A stretch of DNA of 64,000 bases from Chionoecetes opilio (lineage: Eukaryota > Arthropoda > Malacostraca > Decapoda > Majidae), in contig JACEEZ010018356.1 of the NCBI GenBank assembly GCA_016584305.1, positions 36,001 through 100,000 of the forward strand. The letters are read 5' to 3'. Below the pieces are notes generated by a model. It was not told the origin of the DNA. It saw only the letters and a list, made by a program, of their open reading frames with translations, and did no database searches. Of this stretch, positions 12,729 through 28,029 are shown piece after piece. The position numbers and the translations under genes are program-made. Each line of letters opens with the position of its first letter. Position 1 is the stretch's first letter.

Positions 12729-13346
12729 ATGCCTGATCCTGCTGTACCGGTAAGCCACGCTGACGCTATCTTGCGTCAACTACCGTACCTCCCGACATAA
12801 TTTTAACTCCTTTTAGGCCCGAAGTATTTTTTCATTTTAGTTATACATTTTTTATTTATATAATAAATATTTTATAGATATAAAAATTTTAGTATCCCCT
12901 TTTCGATTAAAAAAATTTTGGTATATTGTTTTCTTTTCGAATTTTATGGCTGACAGCAGACTATTTTTTTTAGACCAAAGGGAAAACTTGGGTGTGAAGG
13001 GGTTAAACTTTTTTTTGAAATATTCTCTTAATAACTAGCACAAATATTAGCAAGTACTATGCAGGTCAAATGTATCACGTTTGCCTGTGATTCCCCCCCA
13101 CTGCAACCAAGCAAGCAGTCACTTATACGCACAATAGATTTGTTATTTTGAAAAAAAATTAAGTGTTCATTTTTTCTAAGCCGTTTCAAAATGTTGATTC
13201 TAAAGACAGGAAATTAGCCTTGTATTTTTGTAAATTATCCTTGTGTTCAACCATGTCATAATTACGAATGTGACTCAGAGAATGAATGACTTAACCCCTT
13301 CACGCCCAGACCTTTAATCAACAAAAGATAATTAAAGAACACAACT

Positions 13347-13382
<36 letters not shown>

Positions 13383-14648
13383 CTTTCCTTTGCTAAAACA
13401 AAATGTATGTTGTCGAACCATAAAATTACGTAAACTAACTTAATATACCAAATTAGTTAGTGGACAAGGATACTAAACAGGTCAAATCTAAAAAAATTAT
13501 TACTTATATGCACTAAAAATCGTCTAATGGTACCCAAATTACAATAGAAATATACGTACTGGGCCTCAATTAAGGGGTTAATGACGGGCGGTGAGTCGTC
13601 ATGCACAGGATCATTACGTCTCATCCTTGTAATGTCATTGTTGAGGGAACTATCAGGTAGGCTGGAAAGCTGTATATGTCCTCCAGGAAAAATCTATACT
13701 AACGTTTCCCAATTTTTTGTATTATTATATATATGATATTTGTTTGGAAATGTAATGATGTAGCTATATCGAGAACATACTGTGCTAGCTATCCCTATCT
13801 TATTGTATTACCCTTATTATATACACCCTGTTAGTTCTTTACTCACACTTTACTCACACTGTGATTGCATTGATACTTAAGGATATTAACTCTATGTTTT
13901 GTGCCTTTCAGAGAAGTGCGAGTGCAAGGAGGGCGGGTGCAAGGCAGGGTGTAAGTGCACCGCCTGCCGCTGTCCCCCGTGCCCCAAGTGTGAGTATACA
14001 AGTGCACCTTACAGCATTGCTTATATGAATGCTCATTCGATCTTTAATAACATGACACTATTACAAATGTATCTTACTGACAGCATTACCGTCAATAACA
14101 CTATAGTCGCCGCTGCATTAAGGTCGCCAGGCGCCATAGATCTATTACGAATGTTAGCATCACTACAGACTTGTGTCCCACTAAAGAGGCATGCACAGTA
14201 GTTTATATTATGTACCTGTCTTCAGTGGCACATACAAGTCTGTAGTGATGCAAAAAATCGTAATATATGGCGCCTGGCGACGTTAGTGCAGTGGCGACTA
14301 TAGTGTTGTTGACGGTAAAAAAAAAAAAAAGGTAATGCCATCATGCACATCATCAATGTCGGTATTATTCATGTCCATCCAATACTTTAATGATACAATT
14401 TTAACTCTGACTAGTCAATGGGGAGTTTTAAAAGGAGGCTAGACACTTTCATGGATGGGGATGAGAGGTGGATGTAGGTAGTGTTAAGTAACAGGAACTA
14501 CCTCGTGTAGGTCTCCCAGCCTCTTGTAGCTTCCTTATTTTCTAATGTTTCTTATGTTCTTATGTCTTCAGGTACGTCGGCGTGCAAGTGCAGCAACAAG
14601 GGGGAGTGTGCCAAGACCTGCTCCAAGCCATGCTCCTGCTGCCCCTAG
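12729..14648 (+). CDS. Metallothionein copy 2 (exon 1 one base short; promoter displaced)
   Basis: Exon 1 is 12729-12749, exon 2 13912-13989, exon 3 14572-14648. Exons 2 and 3 encode the normal crustacean metallothionein, with CXC and CXXC cysteine clusters and the terminal SKPCSCCP. Exon 1 lacks the A of CCATGC, leaving 21 coding bases instead of 22, so as written the frame shifts before exon 2. The 2.4 kb insertion lies immediately 5' of the ATG and separates it from the promoter. Either the copy is silenced or the damage is partly consensus error; neighbouring homopolymers are suspect. AATAAA is at 14947-14952. Confidence 0.75.
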
Positions 14649-17108
<2,460 letters not shown>

Positions 17109-17284
17109 GACTATAATCCGCCAGGGTGGCCTGGTGGTAGAGCGCGCGGCCCGAGTGTAGAGACCCTGCATTCGGTCAGCGGTTCGAGTCCACCAAGTTC
17201 GTACTGGTGTGGTGTCGCTTTGTATAGTCAATAACCTTGTAGCTGGTACTTGCAAAGTGTCTAGAAGGATCAAAATATCTTATA
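17109..17284 (+). mobile_element. tRNA-derived SINE, unit 3 copy
   Basis: A-box-like TGGTGGTAGAGCG and B box GGTTCGAGTCC, with CTTCT(T) at both flanks. It has a few extra bases (GACCCTGCA) between the boxes compared with unit 4. Confidence 0.7.
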
Positions 17285-17907
17285 CTTCTTTACTTTACTC
17301 CTTACTTTATATTTTTTTCTTTCCTCTCTCTTCCCCCTTCATATAACACGTACAGCTCGCGTCAACAGATAAACAGGTGCCAGAGAAAGGAGTAGCCTAC
17401 CATTTATATATGAAGTATAGGCGTCCAGCCTCTGGCCCCTTTGCTTTTGGCTCAGTTCTTGCTGCTGGAACGTGGCAGCGAGCCACGTTCCAGCCAATTA
17501 ACTCATTACGCTAATTACTCATTAAGGGCTTGTTCTACGCAAAAAGTTTGTTTCACAGACCCCCATTGATTTTGACAGCACTACTTGCATGTCAAATTTC
17601 AGCTCAATCCGACGATATGTAGGAGTAGTTTACGCTAATTACTCATTGAGGGCTTGTTTTACGCAAAAAGTTTGTTTCACAGACCCCCATTGATTTTGAC
17701 AGCACTACTTACATGTCAAATTTCAGCTCAATCCGACAATATTTAGGAGTAGTTATACACTTTTTGGCGGAAACTTGGTTCTATGGGTCTTATGGTAAGC
17801 GGCAGTTCGCGTCGCTCGCTGCCAATTATATAAATTATTGATGCCTCTTAGCAGATACAAGGCAATGCAAAGTACGTTATGCGAACTTAAACAATGAACT
17901 GGTTGTC

Positions 17908-18086
17908 GCGTGCACCTTATCACCAAGATAGACGTACAAATGAGCTTGGTGCAAGGCTGATATCATCCCTCCCTCCCGCTTGGCTTGGAGGCGAGGTGGC
18001 ATCCCTTCCCTGCACACGACACGACCAGCACACGCCAGCACTGCGGCGGCCCATAAAAGAGTGTGTCATGCAGCTACTTGTCAGTC
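17908..18086 (+). promoter_or_regulatory. Promoter of metallothionein copy 3
   Basis: Two metal response element cores (TGCRCNC) are visible: TGCACGC on the minus strand at 17908-17914 and TGCACAC on the plus strand at 18011-18017. These are sites where MTF-1 is known to activate metallothioneins in response to zinc or cadmium. CATAAAA at 18052-18058 lies about 30 bases before the A of an arthropod initiator TCAGTC at 18081-18086, which places the start of transcription there. The 5' UTR would be about 60 bases. Confidence 0.75.
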
Positions 18087-18142
18087 ACCCTACACAGCTT
18101 GACGAGAGAAGAATAGCTAGCTCACTCATCTGAACCACCAAT

Positions 18143-20064
18143 ATGCCTGATCCATGCTGTACCGGTAAGCCACGCTGACGCTATCTTGCTGTCACACTAC
18201 CGTACCTCCAGACATAAGTTTTAACTCCTTGAGGCCCAGAACGTATTTTCCATTGTAATTATACGATTTTTTATTGATTATAAGTAATATTTTATAGATA
18301 TAACCTGTTTAGTATCCTTGTCGATTAACTAATTTGGTATATTCAGTTACTTTTCGTAATTTTATGGCTGACAACAGACTATTTTTTTTAGACCAAAGGA
18401 AAGCTCTGGGTGTGAAGGGGTTAATACTTTTTTTGAAATAATATCAATCTCTAATAACTAGCATGCAAATATTAGCAAGTACTATGACAGGTCAAATGTA
18501 TCACTGTTAGCCTGTGATTCACCCACTGCAAACAAGCAATGCAGTTCACATTAGTACGCACACATATGCATTTTGTTATTTTGAAAAATTACGTGTTCAT
18601 TATTTTCTAAGCCGTTTCAAAATGTTGATTCTAAAGACAGGAAATTAGCCTTGTATTTTTGTAAATTATCCTTGTGTTCAACCATGTCATAATTACGAAT
18701 GTGACTCAGAGAATGAATGACTTAACCCCTTCACGCCCAGACCTTTAATCAACAAAAGATAATTAAAGAACACAACTAAAACACACACACACACACACAC
18801 ATCTTTCCTTTGCTAAAAAAAATGTATGTTGTCGAACCATAAAATTACGTAAACTAACTTAATATACCAAATTAGTTAGTGGACAAGGATACTAAAAAGG
18901 TCAAATCTAAAAAAATTATTACTTATATTCACTAAAAATCGTCTAATGGTACCCAAATTACAATAGAAATATACGTACTGGGCCTCAATTAAGGGGTTAA
19001 TGACGGGCGGTGAGTCGTCATGCACAGGATCATTACGTCTCATCCTTGTAATGTCATTGTTGAGGGAACTATCAGGTAGGCTGGAAAGCTGTATATGTCC
19101 TCCAGGAAAAATCTATACTAACTCTTCCCAATTTTTTGTATTATTATAAATATGATATTTGTTTGGAAATGTAATGATGTAGCTATATCGAGAACATACT
19201 GTGCTAGCTATCCCTATCTTATTGTATTACCCTTATTATATACACCCTGTTAGTTCTTTACTCACACTTTACTCACACTGTGATTGCATTGATACTTAAG
19301 GATATTAACTCTATGTTTTGTGCCTTTCAGAGAAGTGCGAGTGCAAGGAGGGCGGGTGCAAGGCAGGGTGTAAGTGCACCGCCTGCCGCTGTCCCCCGTG
19401 CCCCAAGTGTGAGTATACAAGTGCACCTTACAGCATTGCTTATATGAATGCTCATTCGATCTTTAATAACATGACACTATTACAAATGTATCTTACTGAG
19501 AGCATTACCGTCAATAACACTATAGTCGCCGCTGCATTAAGGTCGCCAGGCGCCATAGATTACGAATGTTAGCATCACTACAGACTTGTATGTCCCACTA
19601 AAGAGGCATGCACAGTAGTTTATATTATGTACCTGTCTTCAGTGGCACATACAAGTCTGTAGTGATGCAAAAAATCGTAATATATGGCGCCTGGCGACGT
19701 TAGTGCAGTGGCGACTATAGTGTTGTTGACGGTAAAAAAAAAAAAAAGGTAATGCCATCATGCACATCATCAATGTCGGTATTATTCATGTCCATCCAAT
19801 ACTTTAATGATACAATTTTAACTCCGACTAGTCAATGGAGAGTTTTAAAAGGAGGCTAGACACTTTCATGGATGGGGATGAGAGGTGGATGTAGGTAGTG
19901 TTAAGTAACAGGAACTACCTCGTGTAGGTCTCCCAGCCTCTTGTAGCTTCCTTATTTTCTAATGTTTCTTATGTTCTTATGTCTCAGGTACGTCGGCGTG
20001 CAAGTGCAGCAACAAGGGGGAGTGTGCCAAGACCTGCTCCAAGCCATGCTCCTGCTGCCCCTAG
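18143..20064 (+). CDS. Metallothionein copy 3, intact
   Basis: Exon 1 is 18143-18164, exon 2 19331-19408, exon 3 19988-20064. All introns are GT-AG and the 177 coding bases give 58 residues and a stop. The protein begins MPDPCCTEKCECKEGG and ends SKPCSCCP, with 18 cysteines in the crustacean two-domain pattern of nine each. Such proteins bind six divalent metal ions in the cytosol, buffering zinc and copper and detoxifying cadmium; the MPDPCC start resembles cadmium-inducible crab forms. Intron 1 (1166 bases) holds MITE copies. Intron 2 (579 bases) holds a long inverted repeat and a LINE fragment whose tail ends 7 bases before exon 3. Confidence 0.95.
18219..18423 (-). mobile_element. piggyBac-like MITE in intron 1 of metallothionein copy 3
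   Basis: Internal sequence matches the dispersed MITE in reverse orientation: CTTGAGGCCCAGAACGTA at the left and GTGTGAAGGGGTTAA at the right. The left TTAA is altered to TTAACT. Copy 4 has the same insertion at about 23805-24009, and copies 1 and 2 have decayed versions, so it predates the array expansion. Confidence 0.65.
19502..19756. repeat. Long inverted repeat in metallothionein intron 2
   Basis: The left arm is about 19502-19600 and the right arm about 19640-19756, roughly 90 bases each with a short loop and a 14-A run in the right arm. Shared motifs include GGCGCCTGGCGAC and its complement GTCGCCAGGCGCC. The same structure is present in all four copies (2516-2770, 14091-14336, 25088-25340), so each pre-mRNA can fold into a hairpin here. 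Confidence 0.8.
19829..19980 (+). mobile_element. LINE 3' fragment in metallothionein intron 2
   Basis: Carries the end of a LINE reverse-transcriptase frame (SFKRRLDTFMDGDERWM) and the family 3' UTR GGAACTACCTCGTGTAGG, and ends in octamers CTTATGTTCTTATG. Equivalent fragments lie in copy 1 (2842-2991), copy 2 (14414-14564) and copy 4 (25413-25568). The orientation is the same as the gene and the tail abuts the exon 3 acceptor. Confidence 0.8.
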
Positions 20065-20362
20065 ATCTGCTCAACACCCATCCCACCAACCACACCACCA
20101 CCACACCCAAGGATAATACACACCTCTATACTATCCTTGACCACGACCCAGCCTGTCCTCCCGCCCTGCAGTGGACGGGGTTCGAACCATGCACCACGCT
20201 CAACTGCATCCACGTATCCAAGATCCACGTGGGAACAAGAGGTGTGACAGGGTGGCCGGTGAAGAGGCATGCAGTTTACTTGTCTTACTATTTGTATCGT
20301 TCATTTGATTGTCCATTTCATATCAATTTCCATGACTTTGTATCATCAGTTTGACGTATTAA

Positions 20363-20368
20363 AATAAA
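20363..20368 (+). terminator. Polyadenylation signal of metallothionein copy 3
   Basis: AATAAA about 300 bases after the stop codon, conserved at the same position in copies 1 (3376), 2 (14947) and 4 (25951). Confidence 0.7.
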
Positions 20369-20621
20369 TTATTATTCGTGTTCAATGCTGATTTAATTTC
20401 TGTTGTAACCTATGGGATGTATCTTTTATGTAACTGCACACACAAAAGGCTGACTAAACTGAGGTCATTCGTACCTCGTGTAGTGGTATACTATTACGCG
20501 GGGTGGGGGGGTGAGGTGTCATCCTCCAATGGTTGTTCTGTGTTGAGTAGACCAATCAGAGTTGGTTAAAAATGGAGCAGAGCCTTTATTTTTTTTTACA
20601 TAAAGATTACTCTTGAGAAAC

Positions 20622-20663
<42 letters not shown>

Positions 20664-20690
20664 ATATATTAATATATATATATATATATA

Positions 20691-20728
<38 letters not shown>

Positions 20729-20984
20729 CATTAAAAAATAATATATATATAGATAAAATAGATATATATATTTATATTAATATCCGTAACTAGATACTAG
20801 ATATATATTATATCATTTATATATATATATCTATATATATCTAAGCTCGAGATTCTATGAACAATAGTTATATAATCATTATAAACATATATATATAATG
20901 CAGCGAGAGACGAGAGGAGAGAGATAGAAGANTTATTGAAGAACTTTACACACACACACACCACCATATCTATCTATTATCATC

Positions 20985-21023
<39 letters not shown>

Positions 21024-21030
21024 TATGAAG

Positions 21031-21062
<32 letters not shown>
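20622..21062. repeat. Compound microsatellite, unit 3, with one undetermined base
   Basis: CA, TA and GA runs broken by irregular AT-rich sequence. An N occurs at 20932, and a second CA-TA-GA series follows. The internal irregularity and N suggest an assembly junction or gap fill within the repeat. Confidence 0.85.
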
Positions 21063-21066
<4 letters not shown>

Positions 21067-22577
21067 TTATTTTAAGAAACTTCCGTAAGAGGCAAGCACT
21101 AGAAGTGCTTTCTGTGCAAACACTACGGTAGTATGTATACACGCACGGTTGCTTGAACAATAGTTTATCAAATACGTTTCCAGGACATGATAATTATATA
21201 CATTGCATTTGCAGATGTTATTGATGCATCTGAAAGTCCCTTATAGTCCTTTAGCATTAATATATCATGTAATTATGATCACTTAGTGCAGGGTTATTCC
21301 AAAATTTTTGAAAGGGAACTTTGTAACACGTTAATGCTGTGTTATACAAAGCTTGTATCTCACAGTCATGATGTAACCCAATGCGCGTTGCATCACCATA
21401 ACACACAAGCGGAAATTCCAAATAACAATGAATAGCCACTCGTGAGTCATGATAGCTCTAACCCTAATGCGTAGCTGCATGTGCGTGCGTACGTACTTGA
21501 TTGTCCGTGTGGTGTGTAACCTACAGGTCAGTGACGGGCAATTTTTCAGTGACTGGTGTGGCTGCCACCGAAATATACTATATGGCTCCGTGGCACTGAA
21601 CACTGGTGGGTGTTAACCCCTTCACGCCCAGATCTTTCCTTTACTATAAAAAGTTGTATGTTGTCGAGCCATAAAATTAAGAAAAGTAACTGAATATACC
21701 AAATTAGTTAGCCGACAAGGATACTAAACAGGTCATATCTATAGATATATTGCTTATATTAATTAAAATCGTCTAATTGTACCCAAATTACAATGAAAAT
21801 GAAGTTCTGGGTCTACAGGGTTGCACGCGCACGGGCTACGTTTTCGTGGCAGCCAAGCAGGCCCAGCATGGATGTCGAGGACGTGGGATGTATTCAAGGA
21901 TAATATAAGAGAGGAAAGAGAAGGAAAGAAAAACTTTAGAAAAAATACTAGGGGCACTATATATAATCAGCCATAGGCCTAGGGTTCTCAGAGGTCAATT
22001 TCACATTTTATTTGAAGACGTAAGAGCCTAGCTACCCTAAAAAAAAAATATTTCACATTTTTGTCAATGTATTCTTTTGATTGCATTTTATAAAGGACTG
22101 GTCGTTTCTCCACTTCCATAATCACCATTTCAGTCAATGCCATCTTGAGTAGCCATGATGTGGTGAGAGATGCAGAGTACATCCGTCACCCTCAGCTGTC
22201 AGGGGACCGCGACGTTGCATCACTTGACACTGGTTAAGCTTCCATCTCTAGAATAATGATACCTTTCACCGCATACCAGTTGGCCAGTCACTTTGGCGAG
22301 GCCCAGGACATGGTACAGTACCGCCCAAGATTAATAGACATACAATTAAATAAGTATATTAATAGACATACTATTTAAAAGTCTATTGATCTTGGTACTG
22401 CTTCTGACGCGTGGTTCACGGCGCCTTCCCCTCCAGCCTCTCTTCCTTTTCTTCCCTTTCCTTGCCATTATGTTTCTGTCTGCCTGTCTCCTTTCTTTAC
22501 TCTTTTACTTTACTTTATTTACTACTTCTTTACTTCCTTTACTTTACTTACTCTTAATTTACTTTCCTTTACTTCTT

Positions 22578-22745
22578 AACTTTAATCCGAAAGGGTGGCC
22601 TGGTGGTAGAGCGCGCGGCCCGAGTGTAGAGTTCGGTCAGCGGTTCGAGTCCACCAAGTTCGTACTGGTGTGGTGTCGCTTTGTATAGTCAATAACCTTG
22701 TAGCTGGTACTTGCAAAGTGTCTAGATAGGATCAAAATATCTTAT
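22578..22745 (+). mobile_element. tRNA-derived SINE, unit 4 copy
   Basis: About 168 bases with an A-box-like TGGTGGTAGAGCG and B box GGTTCGAGTCC at 22642-22652. CTTCTT direct repeats lie at 22572-22577 and 22746-22751. The partial unit at 33.5 kb has a single CTTCTT and no SINE, giving the empty site. Confidence 0.75.
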
Positions 22746-23596
22746 CTTCTTTACTTTACTCCTTACTTTATAATTTTTTCTTTCCTCTCTCTTCCCCCTT
22801 CATATAACACGTACAGCTCGCGTCAACAGATAAACAGGTGCCAGAGAAAGGAGTAGCCTACCATTTATATATCAAGTATAGGCGTCCAGCCTCTGGCCCC
22901 TTTGCTTTTGGCTCAGTTCTTGCTGCTGGAACGTGGCAGCGAGCCACGTTCCAGCCAATTAACTCATTACGCTAATTACTCATTAAGGGCTTGTTCTACG
23001 CAAAAAGTTTGTTTCACAGACCCCCATTGATTTTGACAGCACTACTTGCCTGTCAAATTTAAGCTCAATCCGACAATATGTAGGAGTAGTTTACGCGAAT
23101 TACTCATTAAGGGCTTGTTTTACGCAAAAAGTTTGTTTCACAGACCCCCATTGATTTTGACAGCACTACTGACATGTCAAATTTCAGCTCAATCCGACAA
23201 AATTTAGGAGTAGTTATACACTTTTTAGCTTAAACTTTGTTCCACGTGTCTTATGGTAAGATGCAGTTCGCTTCGCTCGCTGCCAATAAGAATCTACAGG
23301 GTTATATATTTGCCTGATAAGCTAAAAAAAAAAGCATGACATGATTAAAGAAATATGATTGGGGAGTGAGGGCAGGATTTCAGTAGTCAAAACCACACAC
23401 TCTAGAACAGTGAGAACTTATTATTGATGCGTCTTAGCAGATACAAGGCAATACAAATTACGTTATGCTAGCTTAAACAATGAACTGGTTGTCGTGTGCA
23501 CCTTATCACCAAGATAGACGTACAGATGAGCTTGGTGCAAGGCTGATATCATCCCTCCCTCCCGCCTGGCTTGGAGGCGAGGTGGCATCCCTTCCC

Positions 23597-23672
23597 TGCA
23601 CACGACACGACCAGCACACGCCAGCAGTGCGGCGGCCCATAAAAGAGTGCGTCATGCAGCTACTTGTCAGTC
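23597..23672 (+). promoter_or_regulatory. Promoter of metallothionein copy 4
   Basis: Metal response element core TGCACAC at 23597-23603, CATAAAA at 23638-23644, and initiator TCAGTC at 23667-23672, spaced as in copy 3. A minus-strand TGCACAC occurs further upstream near 23495, where copy 3 has TGCACGC. Confidence 0.75.
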
Positions 23673-23728
23673 ACCCTACACAGCTTGACGAGAGAAGAAT
23701 AGCTAGCTCACTCATCTGAACCACCAAC

Positions 23729-25650
23729 ATGCCTGATCCATGCTGTACCGGTAAGCCACGCTGACGCTATCTTGCTGTCACACTACCGTACCTCCAGACA
23801 TAAGTTTTAACTCCTTGAGGCCCAGAACGTATTTTTCATTGTAGTTATACGATTTTTTATTGATTATAAGTAATATTTTATAGATATAACCTGTTTAGTA
23901 TCCTTGTCGATTAACTAATTTGGTATATTCAGTTACTTTTCGTAATTTTATGGCTGACAACAGACTATTTTTTTTAGACCAAAGGAAAGCTCTGGGTGTG
24001 AAGGGGTTAATACTTTTTTTGAAATAATATCAATCTCTAATAACTAGCATGCAAATATTAGCAAGTACTATGACAGGTCAAATGTATCACTGTTAGCCTG
24101 TGATTCACCCACTGCAACCAAGCAATGCAGTTCACATTAGTACGCACACATATGCATTTTGTTATTTTGAAAAATTACGTGTTCATTATTTTCTAAGCCG
24201 TTTCAAAATGTTGATTCTAAAGACAGGAAATTAGCCTTGTATTTTTGTAAATTATCCTTGTGTTCAACCATGTCATAATTACGAATGTGACTCAGAGAAT
24301 GAATGACTTAACCCCTTCACGCCCAGACCTTTAATCAACAAAAGATAATTAAAGAACACAACTAAAACACACACACACACACACACATCTTTCCTTTGCT
24401 AAAAAAAATGTATGTTGTCGAACCATAAAATTACGTAAACTAACTTATTATACCAAATTAGTTAGTGGACAAGGATACTAAAAAGGTCAAATCTAAAAAA
24501 ATTATTACTTATATTCACTAAAAATCGTCTAATGGTACCCAAATTACAATAGAAATATACGTACTGGGCCTCAATTAAGGGGTTAATGACGGGCGGTGAG
24601 TCGTCATGCACAGGATCATTACGTCTCATCCTTGTAATGTCATTTTTGAGGGAACTATCAGGTAGGCTGGAAAGCTGTATATGTCCTCCAGGAAAAATCT
24701 ATACTAACTCTTCCCAATTTTTTGTATTATTATATATATGATATTTGTTTGGAAATGTAATGATGTAGCTATATCGAGAACATACTGTGCTAGCTATCCC
24801 TATCTTATTGTATTACCCTTATTATATACACCCTGTTAGTTCTTTACTCGCACTTTACTCACACTGTGATTGCATTGATACTTAAGGATATTAACTCTAT
24901 GTTTTGTGCCTTTCAGAGAAGTGCGAGTGCAAGGAGGGCGGGTGCAAGGCAGGGTGTAAGTGCACCGCCTGCCGCTGTCCCCCGTGCCCCAAGTGTGAGT
25001 ATACAAGTGCACCTTACAGCATTGCTTATATGAATGCTCATTCGATTTTTAATAACATGACACTATTACAAATGTATCTTACTGAGAGCATTACCGTCAA
25101 TAACACTATAGTCGCCGCTGCATTAAGGTCGCCAGGCGCCATAGATTACGAATGTTAGCATCACTACAGACTTGTATGTCCCACTAAAGAGGCATGCACA
25201 GTAGTTTATATAATGTACCTGTCTTCAGTGGCACATACAAGTCTGTAGTGATGCAAAAAATCGTAATATATGGCGCCTGGCGACGTTAGTGCAGTGGCGA
25301 CTATAGTGTTGTTGACGGTAAAAAAAAAAAAAGGTAATGCCATCATGCACATCATCAATGTCGGTATTATTCATGTCCATCCAATACTTTAATGATACAA
25401 TTTTAACTCTGACTAGTCAATGGGGAGTTTTAAAAGGAGACTAGACACTTTCATGGAAGGGGATGAGAGGTGGGTGTAGGTAGTGTTAAGTAACAGGAAC
25501 TACCTCGTGTAGGTCTCCCAGCCTCTTGTAGCTTCCTTATTTTCGAATGTTTCTTATGTTCTTATGTCTTCAGGTACGTCGGCGTGCAAGTGCAGCAACA
25601 AGGAGGAGTGTGCCAAGACCTGCTCCAAGCCATGCTCCTGCTGCCCCTAG
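23729..25650 (+). CDS. Metallothionein copy 4, intact
   Basis: Exon 1 is 23729-23750, exon 2 24917-24994, exon 3 25574-25650, again 58 residues with 18 cysteines and GT-AG introns. It is nearly identical to copy 3 throughout introns and flanks, so the duplication is recent or homogenised. The one coding difference I see is GGG to GAG in exon 3, giving NKEEC where copies 2 and 3 have NKGEC. Promoter and polyadenylation signal (AATAAA at 25951-25956) are intact. This is the last complete copy in the array. Confidence 0.95.
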
Positions 25651-27679
<2,029 letters not shown>

Positions 27680-28029
27680 TTAACCCCTTTACGCCCATCT
27701 TTCATCTTTCCTTTGCTATAGAAAATCGTGTGTTGTTAGCCATAAAATTACGAACAGTAGCTTAATATACCAAATTAGCTAGTGGACAAGATATTAAACA
27801 AGTCATATCTATAAAATTTTGATTATCTATAATAATATAAGCGAAAGTGTGTGTGTCTGTGCGTCTGTGTGTGTGTATGTGTCCGCGATAGGTGCCACCC
27901 CCAGTGCCCCAATCCCATCATATGGCACAGTTTTGGAACCGGGTCGACCAGGGGCACATTTTAAGCCCACGTATGAGATGATCCGATCACTTTTATTTTA
28001 TTTTTATTTTTAGTAGCCTATTAGCGAGA

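Larger units (their letters stand above)
20065..22577. other. 3' flank of metallothionein unit 3
   Basis: Copy 3 3' UTR with AATAAA at 20363-20368, a long compound microsatellite, then spacer with a MITE block near 21613-21820 and an empty TTAA site at 22234-22237. No supported gene. Confidence 0.75.

Noticed and set aside
20155..20215. tRNA gene at GGTTCGAACC in the metallothionein 3' UTR
   Set aside because: A B-box-like palindrome is present, but no convincing A box or cloverleaf on either strand.
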